Assembly: GCA_016748015.1 (NCBI GenBank)
Contig: JAAOMT010000468.1
Location: 164,998-228,997 of the forward strand
Source: Geosiphon pyriformis
Lineage: Eukaryota; Glomeromycota; Glomeromycetes; Archaeosporales; Geosiphonaceae
DNA: 64,000 nt
Reading direction: 5' to 3'
Part shown: piece after piece, positions 11,036 to 22,620 of the stretch
Layout: each line of letters begins with the position of its first letter
How positions within the stretch are numbered: position 1 is the first letter of the stretch
Position numbers and translations under genes: made by a program
Notes under the pieces: generated by a model
Database searches by the model: none
Told to the model about the DNA's origin: nothing
Seen by the model: only the letters and a program-made list of their open reading frames with translations

Positions 11036-11479
11036 TATAATATTTTTAATAATCAAACTTAAACATATTTATGAATTTTAAACTAAACTTGAACCAAACT
11101 TGTTGCATGTATTCAGATTCAGTTCAAGTTTAATAATTTTAAGTTTGGTTTAAGTTTAAATTTGAAATTTTGCCAAATTTTTTATCCAAGTTCAGTTCAG
11201 TTTAGTGGTTTAATTAAATTTGAACTAAACTGAACTGAATATTAGAACTCTACAATAGAATTATATTAGTGAAGTTTGAAAAATAGATATGTCCAAAATC
11301 CAAATTTTTAAAACTATTTAAGCCTTTTAATAACTCCAAAAAATACTCAATTCTACAATTTAAAACTACCAAAACAACTACTTATTAACAATATTTTATC
11401 AGCAAATATTATTAAAAATAAGACATTTTTTATCATATTTCTTTTTAAATTGAAAGACCAAATTAAAACATTATTATTT

Positions 11480-11840
11480 AGTAAAGCCATTCTTAACACT
11501 AAACCAATTATTATTATGTATACTAATATTAAAGTCAATAAATAATTTATTAAACTAATCTTTAATAGTAGTTTAGCAAACAGTATTATTACATGACAAC
11601 TTATAGACCAATTAGATTATTGAGTTAATTACATTGTCTGTGTCAGAATTATTACTGCTGATAAAACAACCAAGACTCTTTTTAATAAAATTAACAACTT
11701 TTTTTTTAAAGTCAATAGTATTATTACACTAATTAAAGTTTTAATCATAAAAATTATGCAATACTAAGTTTTAATTGGTAATAACTGACTGTTTAAGACC
11801 AATGCTGTGCTTAATTAAAACATTCAAAAACTCTAGTTAA
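11480..11840 (+). pseudogene. B1 aspartic protease (broken)
   Basis: Residual KPIIIMYTNIKVNK, FNSSLANSIIT, DKTTKTLF and VLIGNN*LFKTNAVLN align with the better preserved B4 and B3 proteases. The catalytic DSG is reduced to NSS. No open frame survives. Confidence 0.65.
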
Positions 11841-12989
11841 TATATGTTAAACAATATAATTAAGCTACTTGCAGTTACTTTAAAACAACTACTATTACTT
11901 AACAACTACTACTGATTAAGTTTAAAAAAAAAAACCTATTTGAGAAGTTTATCAAGTTTCTTGAACCAAAAAAAACCACAATAAACTGTTACTAATATTT
12001 ATTTAAAAAGAAAAACAAACTTTAAGTTACTATTATCACAAAAAAAACAGTTAACAATTAGAATATTTTATATTTAACACTAGTATTAAAGAAATAACTA
12101 CTCTATATCTTATTCAAGTATATAGATTACAATAAAAAGCTTTTATTTATAAAAGCTTAGATCTTTTCAGAAGAAAAATATGAAACACATATTTGTTATT
12201 ATTATAAAACATGTTATTAAAAATGCTTTAAATATTTAAAATAACAAAAAAAGTAAGACAATAAATCTTGTTTAACCTATAAAGAAAGTCTACTTGATAA
12301 AAAAATATGAAATAATATTTTTGGTTAAGAAGAAACATGTAACATATTGTGTCAATACACAATTTTTATTAATAACTAAATAAGCAGAAAAATACTTTTT
12401 AATATCATATAAAACAAAGCTTTTTCATGTTTAAATGACTACTCATACAATAAAGACAAAATCTGGCAAATGACAAATATTAAAGTTGAAAACACTTTAC
12501 TTAGTAAGATATTGACAATTAAAAACAACTCACCAAAATTCATTAAAACTGTTTTCATTTCAAATTCAAATATTTTTGTTAATATTATAAGCAACTTAAA
12601 ACAATTCCATAAATATTATCAAAATTTAGTACTTATATAAAAAAACAAAAATAATATTTAAAATAATTAAACATTAAACTTTATAAATATTGTTTAATTT
12701 TTAGTGACTTTAAATATTGTGACAATTATGATTTCATTTATAATTTATTATTACACATAATTTATTCAATTCTTGAAGAAAAAAACTAATTAGCAAGTGC
12801 GCCTTAAAATTAAAATCAAAATATAATTACAATTCAGACTTTAATGATAACAACAACAATAATTCTAATACTATTTACAATAGCAACAACAATAATAATA
12901 ATAATTCAAACTCTAATAAAAACTTCAAATAATATATTGCACTTCTAAATTTCTTAATAAAACAAAAATTTAAATAATATAATAATAAC
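11841..12989 (+). pseudogene. B1 Cys-rich region and linker (broken)
   Basis: This corresponds in position and in patches of sequence to the cysteine-rich segment of B3 and B4, for example the ACATTTGTT and TTGTTTAACC patches around 12190-12300. The frame cannot be followed. It is included so the span is not read as gene-free host DNA. Confidence 0.5.
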
Positions 12990-13001
12990 AACAAAAATAT
13001 C

Positions 13002-13400
13002 ATGCCAAAATGTGCATATAATATTAATACAGAATTTGATTTCAAATATTTCACTAAAACTGTCATCAAATTAAGACTTCATTTATGCACTAGCATAGAT
13101 TTAAAATTAGTACTGAAAATTTTGACAACAATAATAATACAATTAATGTTTAGATTTAGCTTAATAAAAAAAGAACTTAATATCAAAAAAAGAATAATTG
13201 ATGTAAAATATATAGAAAATATTATTGTAATACTACAAAATAAGTTAAAAAAAGCATATACAATTAAACTAAATGAAAAAATAATACAGACAATATTTTT
13301 GTCTTTAATAAAAATAGCTTAGTTAGTATTAGTAAAAACAAAAAAAAATTAGGAATAACAACAAGAAGTATAAATAAATTTAAATCTATAAGTAGAGTAA
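13002..13400 (+). pseudogene. B1 dUTPase domain (partly open)
   Basis: A 106-codon open stretch reads NINTEFDFKYF (motif 1 of the trimeric dUTPase family, normally AGFDLRY), FRFSLIKKELNI (motif 2), IIDVKYIENIIVIL (motif 3, with its Asp kept) and NEKIIQTIFL (motif 4). Motif 5 follows after a stop as SINKFKSISRV. It is the best preserved part of B1, but motif 1 has lost its glycine and the chain is broken before motif 5. Confidence 0.75.
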
Positions 13401-13552
13401 AAATGCTAGTCAATATGATAAAAGAGAAAACAATTAATCAAGAAAAAATTATCTTTACCTATTAATTAATTTTTATTTTACTATATAATTAGCATATATT
13501 AGTTATTAAAAAGAAAATAAAAAATCAACTTCAAATTTTTGAAGTAGATTAT

Positions 13553-14518
13553 ATTATTTGTAAATTAAGAGATATTGCTGTCACTAATCTTTATATACCA
13601 GCCAAAAACCATAAAAACATTAAGATTTTAATATACAATACAACCAAAAATCTAATAAAAATACTAAGTAAAACTATTATTAAATACTTAAGTACTAAAG
13701 TTAAGAATCAAGTACCAATTACTATTCTAAATTTTTCACAACTGTGTAAATATGTAAACATTATATTACAGACTATCTACAGATAAAAAAAATATTATTT
13801 GCTATAATCAGAATAATAAAAGCAAATAAACTTAAAAAACTTAGACCTATTCTAATATATGTAAATTAAGCTACTATTTAACAATTTTATTAATATTTTT
13901 GTAAGTAAAAATAAATTTAGCAAATTGACATTATTTAGCACCAAATTAAAACTAAAAATATAATACCAATTAAACAAAAAACATATTAAGTATTACTTGC
14001 CAGCCATAAAATAATTTATCAAGAANNNNNNNNNNNNNNNNNNNNATTATTTGTAAATTAAGAGATATTGCTGTCACTAATCTTTATATACCAGCCAAAA
14101 ACCATAAAAACATTAAGATTTTAATATACAATACAACCAAAAATCTAATAAAAATACTAAGTAAAACTATTATTAAATACTTAAGTACTAAAGTTAAGAA
14201 TCAAGTACCAATTACTATTCTAAATTTTTCACAACTGTGTAAATATGTAAACATTATATTACAGACTATCTACAGATAAAAAAAATATTATTTGCTATAA
14301 TCAGAATAATAAAAGCAAATAAACTTAAAAAACTTAGACCTATTCTAATATATGTAAATTAAGCTACTATTTAACAATTTTATTAATATTTTTGTAAGTA
14401 AAAATAAATTTAGCAAATTGACATTATTTAGCACCAAATTAAAACTAAAAATATAATACCAATTAAACAAAAAACATATTAAGTATTACTTGCCAGCCAT
14501 AAAATAATTTATCAAGAA
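13553..14518 (+). repeat. 473-bp exact duplication across an assembly gap
   Basis: Bases 13553-14025 and 14046-14518 appear identical and flank a run of 20 N (14026-14045). In B4 the matching segment (dUTPase-RT linker into early RT) occurs once. The duplication is most simply a scaffolding artefact, meaning two overlapping contig ends that were not merged. Confidence 0.85.
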
Positions 14519-15714
14519 ATTAATCATATATTAAATAATAGATTAATTCAATTATCAATTAGTTTATAGTTATTATTAATAGTACTTATTTAAAAAAAAA
14601 ATAGAAAAATCTGTTTTTGTGTAAATTATAGAAAACTTAACAGTATTACTTGTGGAAACATCTACTTAATTCCACAAATTCAAGAATTATTTGATGTTTT
14701 TGAAAAAAAAATGGTTTTCTATATTAAATTTAGGTAATAATTATTAATAAATAATTATAAATCCAATTGACAAAAAAAAACAACATTCACTACTAAAGAA
14801 AAAAACTTTAAATTTGATGTTATGCTTTTTGGCTTAACCAATACTTTAATTATTTTTTAATAACTAGTAAAAATTGTTTATACTGAATTACTATATAAAT
14901 CAGTATTAATATACTTAAATAACACCAATATATTTTCTAAGATATTTAATAATCATCTTTACTATTTTCAACAAGTGTTCAAAAGATTAAGAAAAACAGG
15001 ATTAAAATTAAATACTACTAAGTATTTCTTTAAAAAAACTGAATTCAAGTTTTTGGAACATATTATAAACAAAAACAACATTAAAATAAATTCAGATAAA
15101 ATTAAAATAATTAAAAACTTTTCAGTACTAACAAACTTAACAAAACTAAGAACATTTTTGGAATTTGCTAAATACTATCATTATTTTATTCAGAATTTTT
15201 CCAAATTGGCTCAACTATTATACCAGTTTCAAGCAAAAAACACTAAGTATAAATAGACTAAAAAGCAACAAAAAGCTTTTGATACATTAAAAAAAAGCTC
15301 ATTCAAGCTCTAGTATTAATCTATTCAGATTATAGTAAATTATTTATTATTACTATTAATGTATTAAATTAAGCATTAAAAGCTATACTATTACAAAAAA
15401 AATTGAATAGATAAAAACATTTAATAATATATATTAGTCAAAGTTTAAGTCTAGCAAAAAAAAACTATGGAACTTTAGCATTAAAATATTTAGCTATCTA
15501 TTAAGCTGTTATTAAATAAAAGAAATAATTAAAGCAAAAATTTGATATATATACTGATTACAAAAAATTAACATCAATTCAGAAGCAAAAATTTGGAAAC
15601 AATTACTATATAAGATAAAAAATAAAACTATTATTATTTAATTATATACTATATTATAAAAAAGAAAAAAAAAACAGAAATGCTAATGATTTATTACAAA
15701 TAAAACAAATCTAA
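14519..15714 (+). pseudogene. B1 reverse transcriptase and RNase H (broken)
   Basis: RT residues visible include FCVNYRKLN, a decayed motif A near 14715, SVLIYLNNTNIFSK (YxDD reduced to YLNN) and the open 93-codon stretch 14975-15256 (RLRKTGLKLNTTKYFFKKTE, then FLEFAKYYHYFIQNFSKLAQ). RNase H follows (YSDYSKLFIITINV). The reading ends at IKQI followed by TAA at 15712-15714, the same position as in every other copy. Confidence 0.75.
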
Positions 15715-15745
15715 AAAATATTTTAATCCAAAAATATAACAAAAG

Positions 15746-15957
15746 ATGAATACATAAAAATATTAATAACTTCAATATTATATAAATATTCAATAATTTA
15801 AAGAAAAATTATTTCAAAAAAAACAAAACAACATAAAACAACAATCAAAATATTTTATTACTTACCAAAATATACTATATTGAAAAAACAAAAAAAATTT
15901 AGACCAGCTATTTAAAGTAATCACAAAATTAGAAAAAAACAATATTATTCTATATGT
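15746..15957 (+). pseudogene. B1 integrase, N-terminal part up to the A1 insertion
   Basis: Begins with ATG AAT ACA at 15746, 31 bp after the RNase H stop. It then reads LQYYINIQ*FKEKL and QQSKYFITYQNILY in register with B3 and B4. It is cut at 15957 by the A1 5' LTR, with ATGT duplicated on both sides. Confidence 0.75.
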
Positions 15958-16939
15958 TGTTACCAGATGAAATTAGAGATATTGTTTAGCATGAAATTAC
16001 CCTTATAAATCTTATCATTAATTAACATATATTATTGTTTCAAATTATCACTTATTATATTAGCAAAATGTTCGAAATTATCATTTAATTAATAACCCAA
16101 TTTGTACATAACACAAATGTAATCTAAGTGTGATGATCAATCATGTAATACCCCGAAATATGTAACATTCAAAAGTTCGCCAAAATTTGTAGAAATTTGC
16201 CGAAATAATTAATAGTTCACCGAAATATCTAATAGTTCACAGAAATAACTTGTAATTTGCCAAAATGTATCTTTAGTTCAGTGAAATTGTAGAAAAGAGC
16301 AAAGTTCAAGTTCATGGAATAGTGTTACAACAAGTTGTATAAAAGAAGAGCTTCTCTCTTTGAGAAAATATATCTTACTTTAGATTTATCACTTAGAACT
16401 ATTTCTACACACACAAAAAGAAATAAAATATCAAATAATTTGAAAACCCAATTTCTTTAAATATTGCACTTGGAAAATCTCCAAAAATCCAACTAATGTT
16501 TTGAAATTGATTAGCTACCAATTTCAGTAAACTGTTAGTAACTTCAGGTCTGGATAGAAAACGTTTCTCTTGACAGAATTCTATTTCTTTTACATTTCTT
16601 TTATTTTTTTTTTATTTTTTTATTATAATCATTAGAGTAGCCTACAGATGAGATTCTGGTAGAAGAGTTGACTTTTACAGCAAAGTAACTACACATTTTT
16701 AGTGAGCTTCCAAACAAGCAATTCCTGGAAAAGAGTTGACATTTACTACAACATAACTATACAAAGTAACTGGCACAGAATTGGCCATCCCACTTATAAG
16801 CCCAGCAGTTCAAATTATAGAAGATAATTTGAAGATAAAATTCAGTTATCGGAGGTTTAAACACTTCCCATAGTCATGAATTAACAGCATTACAACAAAC
16901 ATACAAGAGCTAAGAAGAGACCAAAAATCTCCAGTAACA
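15958..16939 (+). repeat. A1 5' LTR (982 bp)
   Basis: Starts TGTTACCAG and ends CCAGTAACA. It contains five or six copies of a TTCGCCGAAAT-like motif spaced about 20-30 bp apart (16145-16285), then a TATA box and the GAAGAGCTTCTCTC hairpin-like stretch. Compared with the 3' LTR, differences are mostly transitions plus one 61-bp length difference. Confidence 0.92.
16338..16345 (+). promoter_or_regulatory. TATA box of the A1 5' LTR
   Basis: TATAAAAG in the context CAAGTTGTATAAAAGAAGAG. It is also present in the 3' LTR (about 25256) and, reversed, in the solo LTR (about 10470). Position and conservation suggest the core promoter at the U3/R border. Confidence 0.6.
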
Positions 16940-16941
16940 TT

Positions 16942-16957
16942 TGGTGCTCTCTCACGG
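16942..16957 (+). other. Primer binding site of A1
   Basis: TGGTGCTCTCTCACGG starts 2 nt after the 5' LTR and opens with TGG, as expected for pairing with the CCA end of a tRNA. Family B has the same first ten bases in the same place. The tRNA species is not identified. Confidence 0.6.
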
Positions 16958-16967
16958 AAATAACACA

Positions 16968-18707
16968 GTGACAACAACTTCAAAAGTGGTAACTCAAACA
17001 GATTCAAGAACTCTAGAGTATTATCAGTCAATTTACACCCACTGCAAGCAGAGATTTGACATCCTAGACGGAATTGAAACATTCAAAAAAACACTTTACC
17101 AGTACATTGAAAATCACATCAACAATTATCTTCTTGGAGACTACAACATTTCAGAAGTTAGACACAACTTATATGAAAGCTTAGTACATTACTCTCGTCT
17201 AAACACTTAGAATTTTAACAGTCAAACACTTGAAACATATTTCCAAGAACTCAACTTCAATATCATTCAGTATTGTGAAGAAAATTACCCAGTAGAACAG
17301 AAATTTTCTCTTAGTTTTGAATCAGAAACAGAAGAAGAAAAAGAAAAAAGGAAACAAAAACTCAAAACTACTCCCAATACACCTAAAACCACTGCCAAAC
17401 ATTTACAAACTCCAGAACCAGGAACCAGCTTTAAATTACCACTCTCAATCACACCATTTCCAGCTTCACTTGCTCAACTGCAAACACCAAGCTCACCACT
17501 TATTCGGTTTTCAAGAATAGAAGATTTTCAGTCACCCAAAAGCCCTATTCAACAACAGAAACCAATATTAACCAGCACAAACCTTATTGACTACTTAGCA
17601 AAAAATCAAAGTGAAGAGACTGAATCAGAACAAGAAACAGAAAACTCAGAAAACAAAGAAGAAATAGCCTCCACATATATCGCAAAAATCCCTGAGTTCA
17701 CAGGAAAAGACAGTAAAACCAGTCCTCAAGAATGGCTTGACAAAGTCTCAAAAGCAGAAGATGCAAATGGTTGGAATGCTGCCAGAATGTTAAAAGAAAT
17801 TCTATACTTCTTACAAGGAACAGCTGGTGAATAGTTTGAAAACTTAGAAGTCTCACTAGAAAACTGGGAAGCATTCAAAACTGCTTTTCTAGAACAGTTT
17901 ACTAACAATAACACTTCCATTACCCTTCGAAATCAGTTCTGAAATATTAAGCAAGAACCAAGTAAATCAGTTATAATCTACCTTAGAAAATTCAACAAAC
18001 TGCTTAGAAGGATTTGCCAATTGGAAACAAATGAATACTACTCCAATACACAAATCTTGGATCAATTCATTGCTGGACTAAAAGACAAACTTATCAAGAA
18101 AGTTCACCCACATGTACTAGAAGATTTAGCCACTGCTATTCAACAGGCAAAAAACTATGAAATGGCCATAGAAGAAGCCAATCATACTAAACTTGTTAAC
18201 CTGGCTATTGAAAAAACCAGCTCAGCAGCTGAAAAAAAGATTGACCAATTAACCAAGAAAGTTAAAAACTACTTCACCAACCAACAGCAACAACAGCAGC
18301 CACAGCAATCACAACAACCACAAAGATACCAACTCTCACAATGACACAATCAAAACAACTTCGGACCACCATCCAACAACCAAATCCAAAATTGCCATTA
18401 CTGTGGAATCCCTGGCCACTGGAAAAAAGATTGCAGAAAGCTACAACGAGACCAACAAAATAGGAGTAATTGACATTACTCTCCACCACAGCAATCTTAT
18501 TATCAACTACTACTACCAGCTTACTATCCACCAAGACCCCAATACCAAAATAACTATTATCAGCCCACCTCACAGCCAATCCAACAGCAATACCAACAAC
18601 CACCCACACAACATTATCAAGTATCTGCTCAAAGATTGATTACACAAAATTAATTCACACCACAAAACCGATACCAAGTAAACAACAATAGAATCAGTTC
18701 AAACAAC
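16968..18707 (+). pseudogene. A1 Gag (nucleocapsid with CCHC knuckle)
   Basis: Same frame as the downstream pol. A segment before 17210 is followed by a Glu/Pro-rich spacer. Then a retrotransposon-gag capsid-like region follows (IPEFTGKDSKTSPQEWLDKV, about 17690-17755; later FNKLLRRICQL and LDQFIAGLKDKL). A Gln-rich stretch lies at about 18280-18345. A CCHC zinc knuckle C-H-Y-C-x4-H-x4-C lies at 18393-18434, followed by a Tyr/Gln/Pro-rich tail. Stops occur at about 17208, 17832, 17940, 18342, 18468 and 18648. TAG in place of the tryptophan of GEWFENL (17832) shows the G-to-A type of damage. No in-frame ATG is found at the N-terminus; family comparison suggests a start near AAAGTGG at 16982. 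Confidence 0.8.
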
Positions 18708-18710
18708 CAA

Positions 18711-19340
18711 TTGGTTCCCCGAAATTCTGCTCAACCAAGATCCAACCACTATCACACTCAACCCAGTTATTTAACAATGCCAGAAGAACAGGATTTTTAC
18801 TATACTGCACTTTCGGAAGGTAGAGCTGTAGCACAACAACAAAATTCTTCTCATAACCACACCACTATTCTACCAGCCAGAATTGCTGAAAATGCCAATT
18901 TTTCCAATATCTTTCTTTTCGAGTTCAAAGCCAATGAATTACCATTTCTACTTAGCAATGCTGCTGCAAATGAACAGAAAGCAATCACAGCTATGTATAC
19001 TAAAGCTAAAGTTGAAGAAAAGACAATTTGCTTAATCCTAGATAGTGGATCTGTTAGAAGTATTATTACTTACCAGTTGATACAACAGTTAAAAAGAAAT
19101 GTTGACCGACCAGCTCAAACAGTAATTGTCATTATCGATGGCATGAAAAAGACTCCAGTGGGAGAAATTGACAATTTTCCATTCACTCTTGATGGAATCA
19201 CCATTCCAGTCAAAGTTCTTATAATGAACACTCCTTAGTATCAAGCCCTTGTCAGAAATAACTGGCTTCAAAAAGCCAATACAAAATTAGACTGAGAAAC
19301 CCAAGAACTACAAATCTCTTACCAAAGACAACATGTCCAA
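18711..19340 (+). pseudogene. A1 aspartic protease domain
   Basis: A 175-codon open stretch carries AITAMYTKAKVEEKTICLIL followed by DSGSVRSIIT (Asp of DSG at 19041-19043), then TPVGEIDNFPFTLDGITIPV and, after a stop, YQALVRNNWLQKANTKLD. This is the retropepsin-like fold of Ty3/gypsy proteases, which cleave the Gag-Pol polyprotein as a dimer. The active-site triplet is intact, unlike in B3 (DSR) and B4 (NSG). Confidence 0.85.
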
Positions 19341-19436
19341 GTACCTGCCACTTGTAGTATATTCAACAAATGCTCCGAAAAAGCCCCGGCTTTTGAATTC
19401 AAACCAGAAGAAGAAAAACCAATAATCGAAACATTT

Positions 19437-20190
19437 ATGGCTCTTGGGTCAATATCCAATTGGGCTGGTGAAACTGAACAAGAACATTTTATCCCACACT
19501 CCAAACCCAAAACTCCTGGATGGAATATCCCTTACTTAAAGACTAAGCCAAAGAAACAATGCCTCTACATTCCCCTTAAATATAAGGACTGCCACAAAAA
19601 ACTATTGTCAATGGAAGCTTGTATTTCACCTGAGGAAGAATATGAAAGTCACACCTGCTACTATTGCAAGGCCTGCTATCAAGAATAATGGGACCACTTG
19701 ATCAAAAGAAGCGGAAAATGGGATAGAACATCCTGTCTTACTTGTGAAAAACAGCTTTTCAATGAATGTGACTGAATTAATGTTGTATTTAGAGGAAGAG
19801 TTTGCAATCAAACTTGTCAATATGCTTTTTCTATTGTGGAAAAAGTAAAACGTGGAACACCTTTCAATACTGCATACAATAGTGCCCTCAGCAAACTCTA
19901 TCACTACCCTCATGACGCCGAAATAATCTACAAACTTGCCATGGTTTTAATTAATGGAGGAACCAAAGAAGATGTTCTTCAAATGAAGGAAGCTAAATAT
20001 ATTGAATATACATTGGAATTAGCTGAATTTGATTATGAAGATGAAATAGAAGTATACCACCAAATTGCAAGTCACACCTACCTGACCCAAGAAGCTCAAA
20101 TTCAATGATTAGAGCAAATAAACATTAAATTATGTAAGAAGTGTATAATGCCATACGACGAACAATAGTGTCCTGAATGCTATGCTCTTA
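19437..20190 (+). pseudogene. A1 Cys-rich region between protease and dUTPase (novel)
   Basis: Not recognised as a named domain. Visible pairs: KDCHKK-x5-EAC, CYYCKACYQE, KWDRTSCLTCEKQLF, then RGRVCNQTCQY. A helical stretch YPHDAEIIYKLAMVLINGG leads to a last zinc-ribbon-like LCKKCIMPYDEQ*CPEC just before the dUTPase. The same spacing and several residues recur in family B, although much of the rest has diverged, so the cysteines are under constraint. The middle part (CxxC ... RGxxCNxxCQY) recalls MYM/FCS-type fingers, but that is only a resemblance. It may bind nucleic acid. Stops at 19686, 19773 and 20106 break it. Confidence 0.7.
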
Positions 20191-20198
20191 GCATTCCA

Positions 20199-20760
20199 TT
20201 GTTCAGCAAAAGTGATGAATACAAAATTGAATTCAAAGAACCTGAAGCAACAGAAAAAATTGAAACAACACCCATCTACTTCATCAAAAATCAGCCTGCT
20301 TTACAACTCAAATACTTCAACAACAATGGACAAAGAATAAAACTGGAAAAAGCACATGAAATTGATGCTGGATATGATCTACGATATCTAGGAAAAGACA
20401 CTTTGGTTCTTTAACCAAATTTCCTTACCAAAATCAACCTCAAAATTGTCCTCAAAATCTCACCAGAAGCAATAGTCCAAATTGCTTCACAATCATCATT
20501 GGCAAGCAAAGGAATCAATGTTAGAGGGGAAATCATAGATGCTGGATATACAGGAAATATTACAATTATGTTATAAAATGAAACCAATAAACCTTTTCAG
20601 ATTGAACATGCTGAAAAAATTGCTCAAGCTATTTATTTACCCTTAATCAACATTTTGGGTTTACAATTAGTCAGTCAAAGAGAACAATTAAGAAAAAGTA
20701 GAAGAAGAACCAATGGTTTGGGTTCAACTGGATGATTCACAGTTCCAGTAAACATAGCTC
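20199..20760 (+). pseudogene. A1 dUTPase domain
   Basis: All five motifs of trimeric dUTPases are visible: HEIDAGYDLRYL (1), ASQSSLASKGI (2), GEIIDAGYTGNITIML (3, with the catalytic-water Asp and the base-stacking Tyr), EHAEKIAQAIYLPL (4) and RRTNGLGSTG (5, the P-loop-like Gly-rich tail). dUTPase hydrolyses dUTP to dUMP and would limit uracil in cDNA. Its place between protease and RT is unusual: known retroviral dUTPases lie between RT and integrase (non-primate lentiviruses) or before protease (betaretroviruses). Three stops (20412, 20574, 20733) break the chain, but no key residue appears substituted. Confidence 0.85.
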
Positions 20761-21170
20761 TTAATGAACAAAGTGAATCTTACCAGATTCTATGACTTCC
20801 ACAACTAATTACTATTTCACTCTTTGGAAAACATCCTGAAATTTACACTTGTGAAAAGCCAATGACCACACAACAAATTTTTGAGTTCAATAAACGAATC
20901 TGCTTGGAACATAATATCTTAATCCCAAATATTTACATCCCAGAAGAAACAAAGAAAGTCTGAGTTACTTTTTACAACCCCAATAATTACTCCATAGTTT
21001 TATTAAATAACTTAGAAATTGGAGTTATTTACAGTAATATCTTTCAACAAGAATTACCCCAAACAGTCCCCGATTTCTCTAAAATTATTGGACATTCACT
21101 ACCAAAAATCAACCCAAACTCCAGCTCTGAAAACTACCATGTTGTCATAGAAAAACTATCTCGAATCAAC
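20761..21170 (+). pseudogene. A1 linker between dUTPase and RT
   Basis: Continues the same frame: LITISLFGKHPEIYTCEKPM, ILIPNIYIPEETKKV, NNYSIVLLNNLEIGVIYSN. Family B has a similar stretch with YIPAKDYSHIKIPIYNNTGN, so the region is conserved across the two families. It looks like a beta-rich, second dUTPase-like or protease-like fold, but I cannot assign it. Confidence 0.5.
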
Positions 21171-22574
21171 ATGGAACAACTTGAACCACAACAACAGAGC
21201 CAGCTCAAAGAGCTAATTGCAGAATTTGCCAATATTTTTGCCGAAAACAACAATAACTTAGGAAGAACTGATTTGGTTCAACACCAAATTTATACAGGAG
21301 ATGCCAAACCAAGGCAACAGCAAGCCTACCAAATTGCTCCAGAAAGTCACCAATTTATCCGCAAAGAAGTACAATAGATGCTCAACAATGGGCTTATTCA
21401 ACCATCAATAAGTCCATGGGCCTTACCTGTAGTCTTAGTTAAAAAGAAAAATGGAAAGATACAATTTTGTGTTGATTATTGACAATTCAACAGTGTTATC
21501 ATTGGAGATGCCTATCCCCTTCCCCAAATTGATGATATGTTGGATGCCCTTGGAAAATCTAAATACTTTTCGACATTAGATTTAGAGAGTGAATACTGGC
21601 AAGTTGCCATGGATCCTGAAAATCACCCCAAAACAGCATTCACCACTTAAAAAAGAAATTACGAGTTCAATGTAATGCTTTTTGGATTATGCAATACACC
21701 AGCAACATTCCAAAGACTTATGAATGTTGTTTACAAAGGCCTCCTTTGGAAATCAGTAGTTGTCTATCTTGATAATACTGATGTTTATTCACCATCTTTT
21801 GAGTTACACTTAAAACACCTGTGAAAAGTTTTTCAACAATTACAGAAAGCAGGATTGAAACTGAACATCAAAAAATGCTACTTCGGAAAAATGAGTTTGG
21901 CTTTTCTTGGTCACATTGTTAGCAAAGATGGAATTAAACCAGACTCTAGAAAAATCAGCACTGTCAAAAACTTCAAGACTCCACGAAATACCACAGAATT
22001 AAGAAGATTTATTGGATTAGCATCTTATTACCAAAAATTCATCAAAGGATTCTCAGAAATCACAAAACCCCTCAACCAGCTCATTACTAAAAACATCAAA
22101 TACAAATAGATGGAAGAACACCAAAAAGCTTTTGAAATTTTCAAGAAAAAGCTGACAACAGCTCCAATTCTCGCCTATTCAGACTTTAGTAACCAATTTC
22201 GACTAGCTACAAATGCTTCTTACACTGCCTTTGGTGCCATCTTATCACAATTAGATGATAACGGAAATGAGCAAGTAATTGCTTATGCTAGCAGAACATT
22301 AAAACCAGCTGAGAAAAACTACTTTGCCACAGAACTAAAAACAGCCGCCGTAATTTGGGCTCTACACCACTTCAACCTTTATCTCAGGCCTAAAGAATTC
22401 GACATTATCACTGATAATATTGGACTCAAATAGTTTCAAAACAAAAACACTCAGCTAAATGCCAAACAAACCTGATGGACAGGATTTTTATCTAACTACC
22501 AATACATTGTACATTACAAACCAGGAAAACTCCACACCAATATTGATTGTCTCTCAAAAATGAGGCAAGATTAG
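21171..22574 (+). pseudogene. A1 reverse transcriptase and RNase H
   Basis: RT: LGRTDLVQHQIYTGDA, ISPWALPVVLVKKKNGKIQF, FSTLDLESEYWQVAMDP (motif A, Asp kept), VMLFGLCNTPATFQRLM and SVVVYLDNTDVYS, where the catalytic YLDD has become YLDN by G-to-A. Thumb: KLNIKKCYFGKMSLAFLGHI. RNase H: YSDFSNQFRLATNASYTAFG (first Asp to Asn), AEKNYFATELKTAAVIWAL, FDIITDN. The ORF ends MRQD then TAG at 22572-22574. Several in-frame stops occur upstream. Catalytically dead even if read through. Confidence 0.92.
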
Positions 22575-22620
22575 AACATAAAACCAACATCCATTTGAAT
22601 TAACAACAAGACAACAAACA

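Larger units (their letters stand above)
7040..11255 (+). mobile_element. Decayed hAT DNA transposon, split by a solo LTR
   Basis: Transposase fragments run in order from about 7370 to 11035. They are flanked on both sides by repeats of AAACT/AAGTTTGG type (about 7050-7160 and 11050-11250), as expected for hAT subterminal regions. The outer ends are approximate: I could not find a clean terminal inverted repeat or 8-bp target duplication. On the right it abuts the truncated B1 retrotransposon. The whole element is riddled with stops and shifts and is more eroded than the solo LTR lodged inside it. Confidence 0.6.
11255..15957 (+). mobile_element. Retrotransposon B1, 5'-truncated left part (late gag to integrase start)
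   Basis: Nucleotide similarity to B4 begins near 11255 in the late Gag region. It continues through protease, Cys-rich region, dUTPase, RT, RNase H and the start of integrase, where A1 interrupts it at 15957. Gag and the 5' LTR are absent; the hAT element abuts the break. The composition is extremely AT-rich and most glutamine and tryptophan codons have become stops, so no frame is intact. The right part resumes at 25864. Confidence 0.85.
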
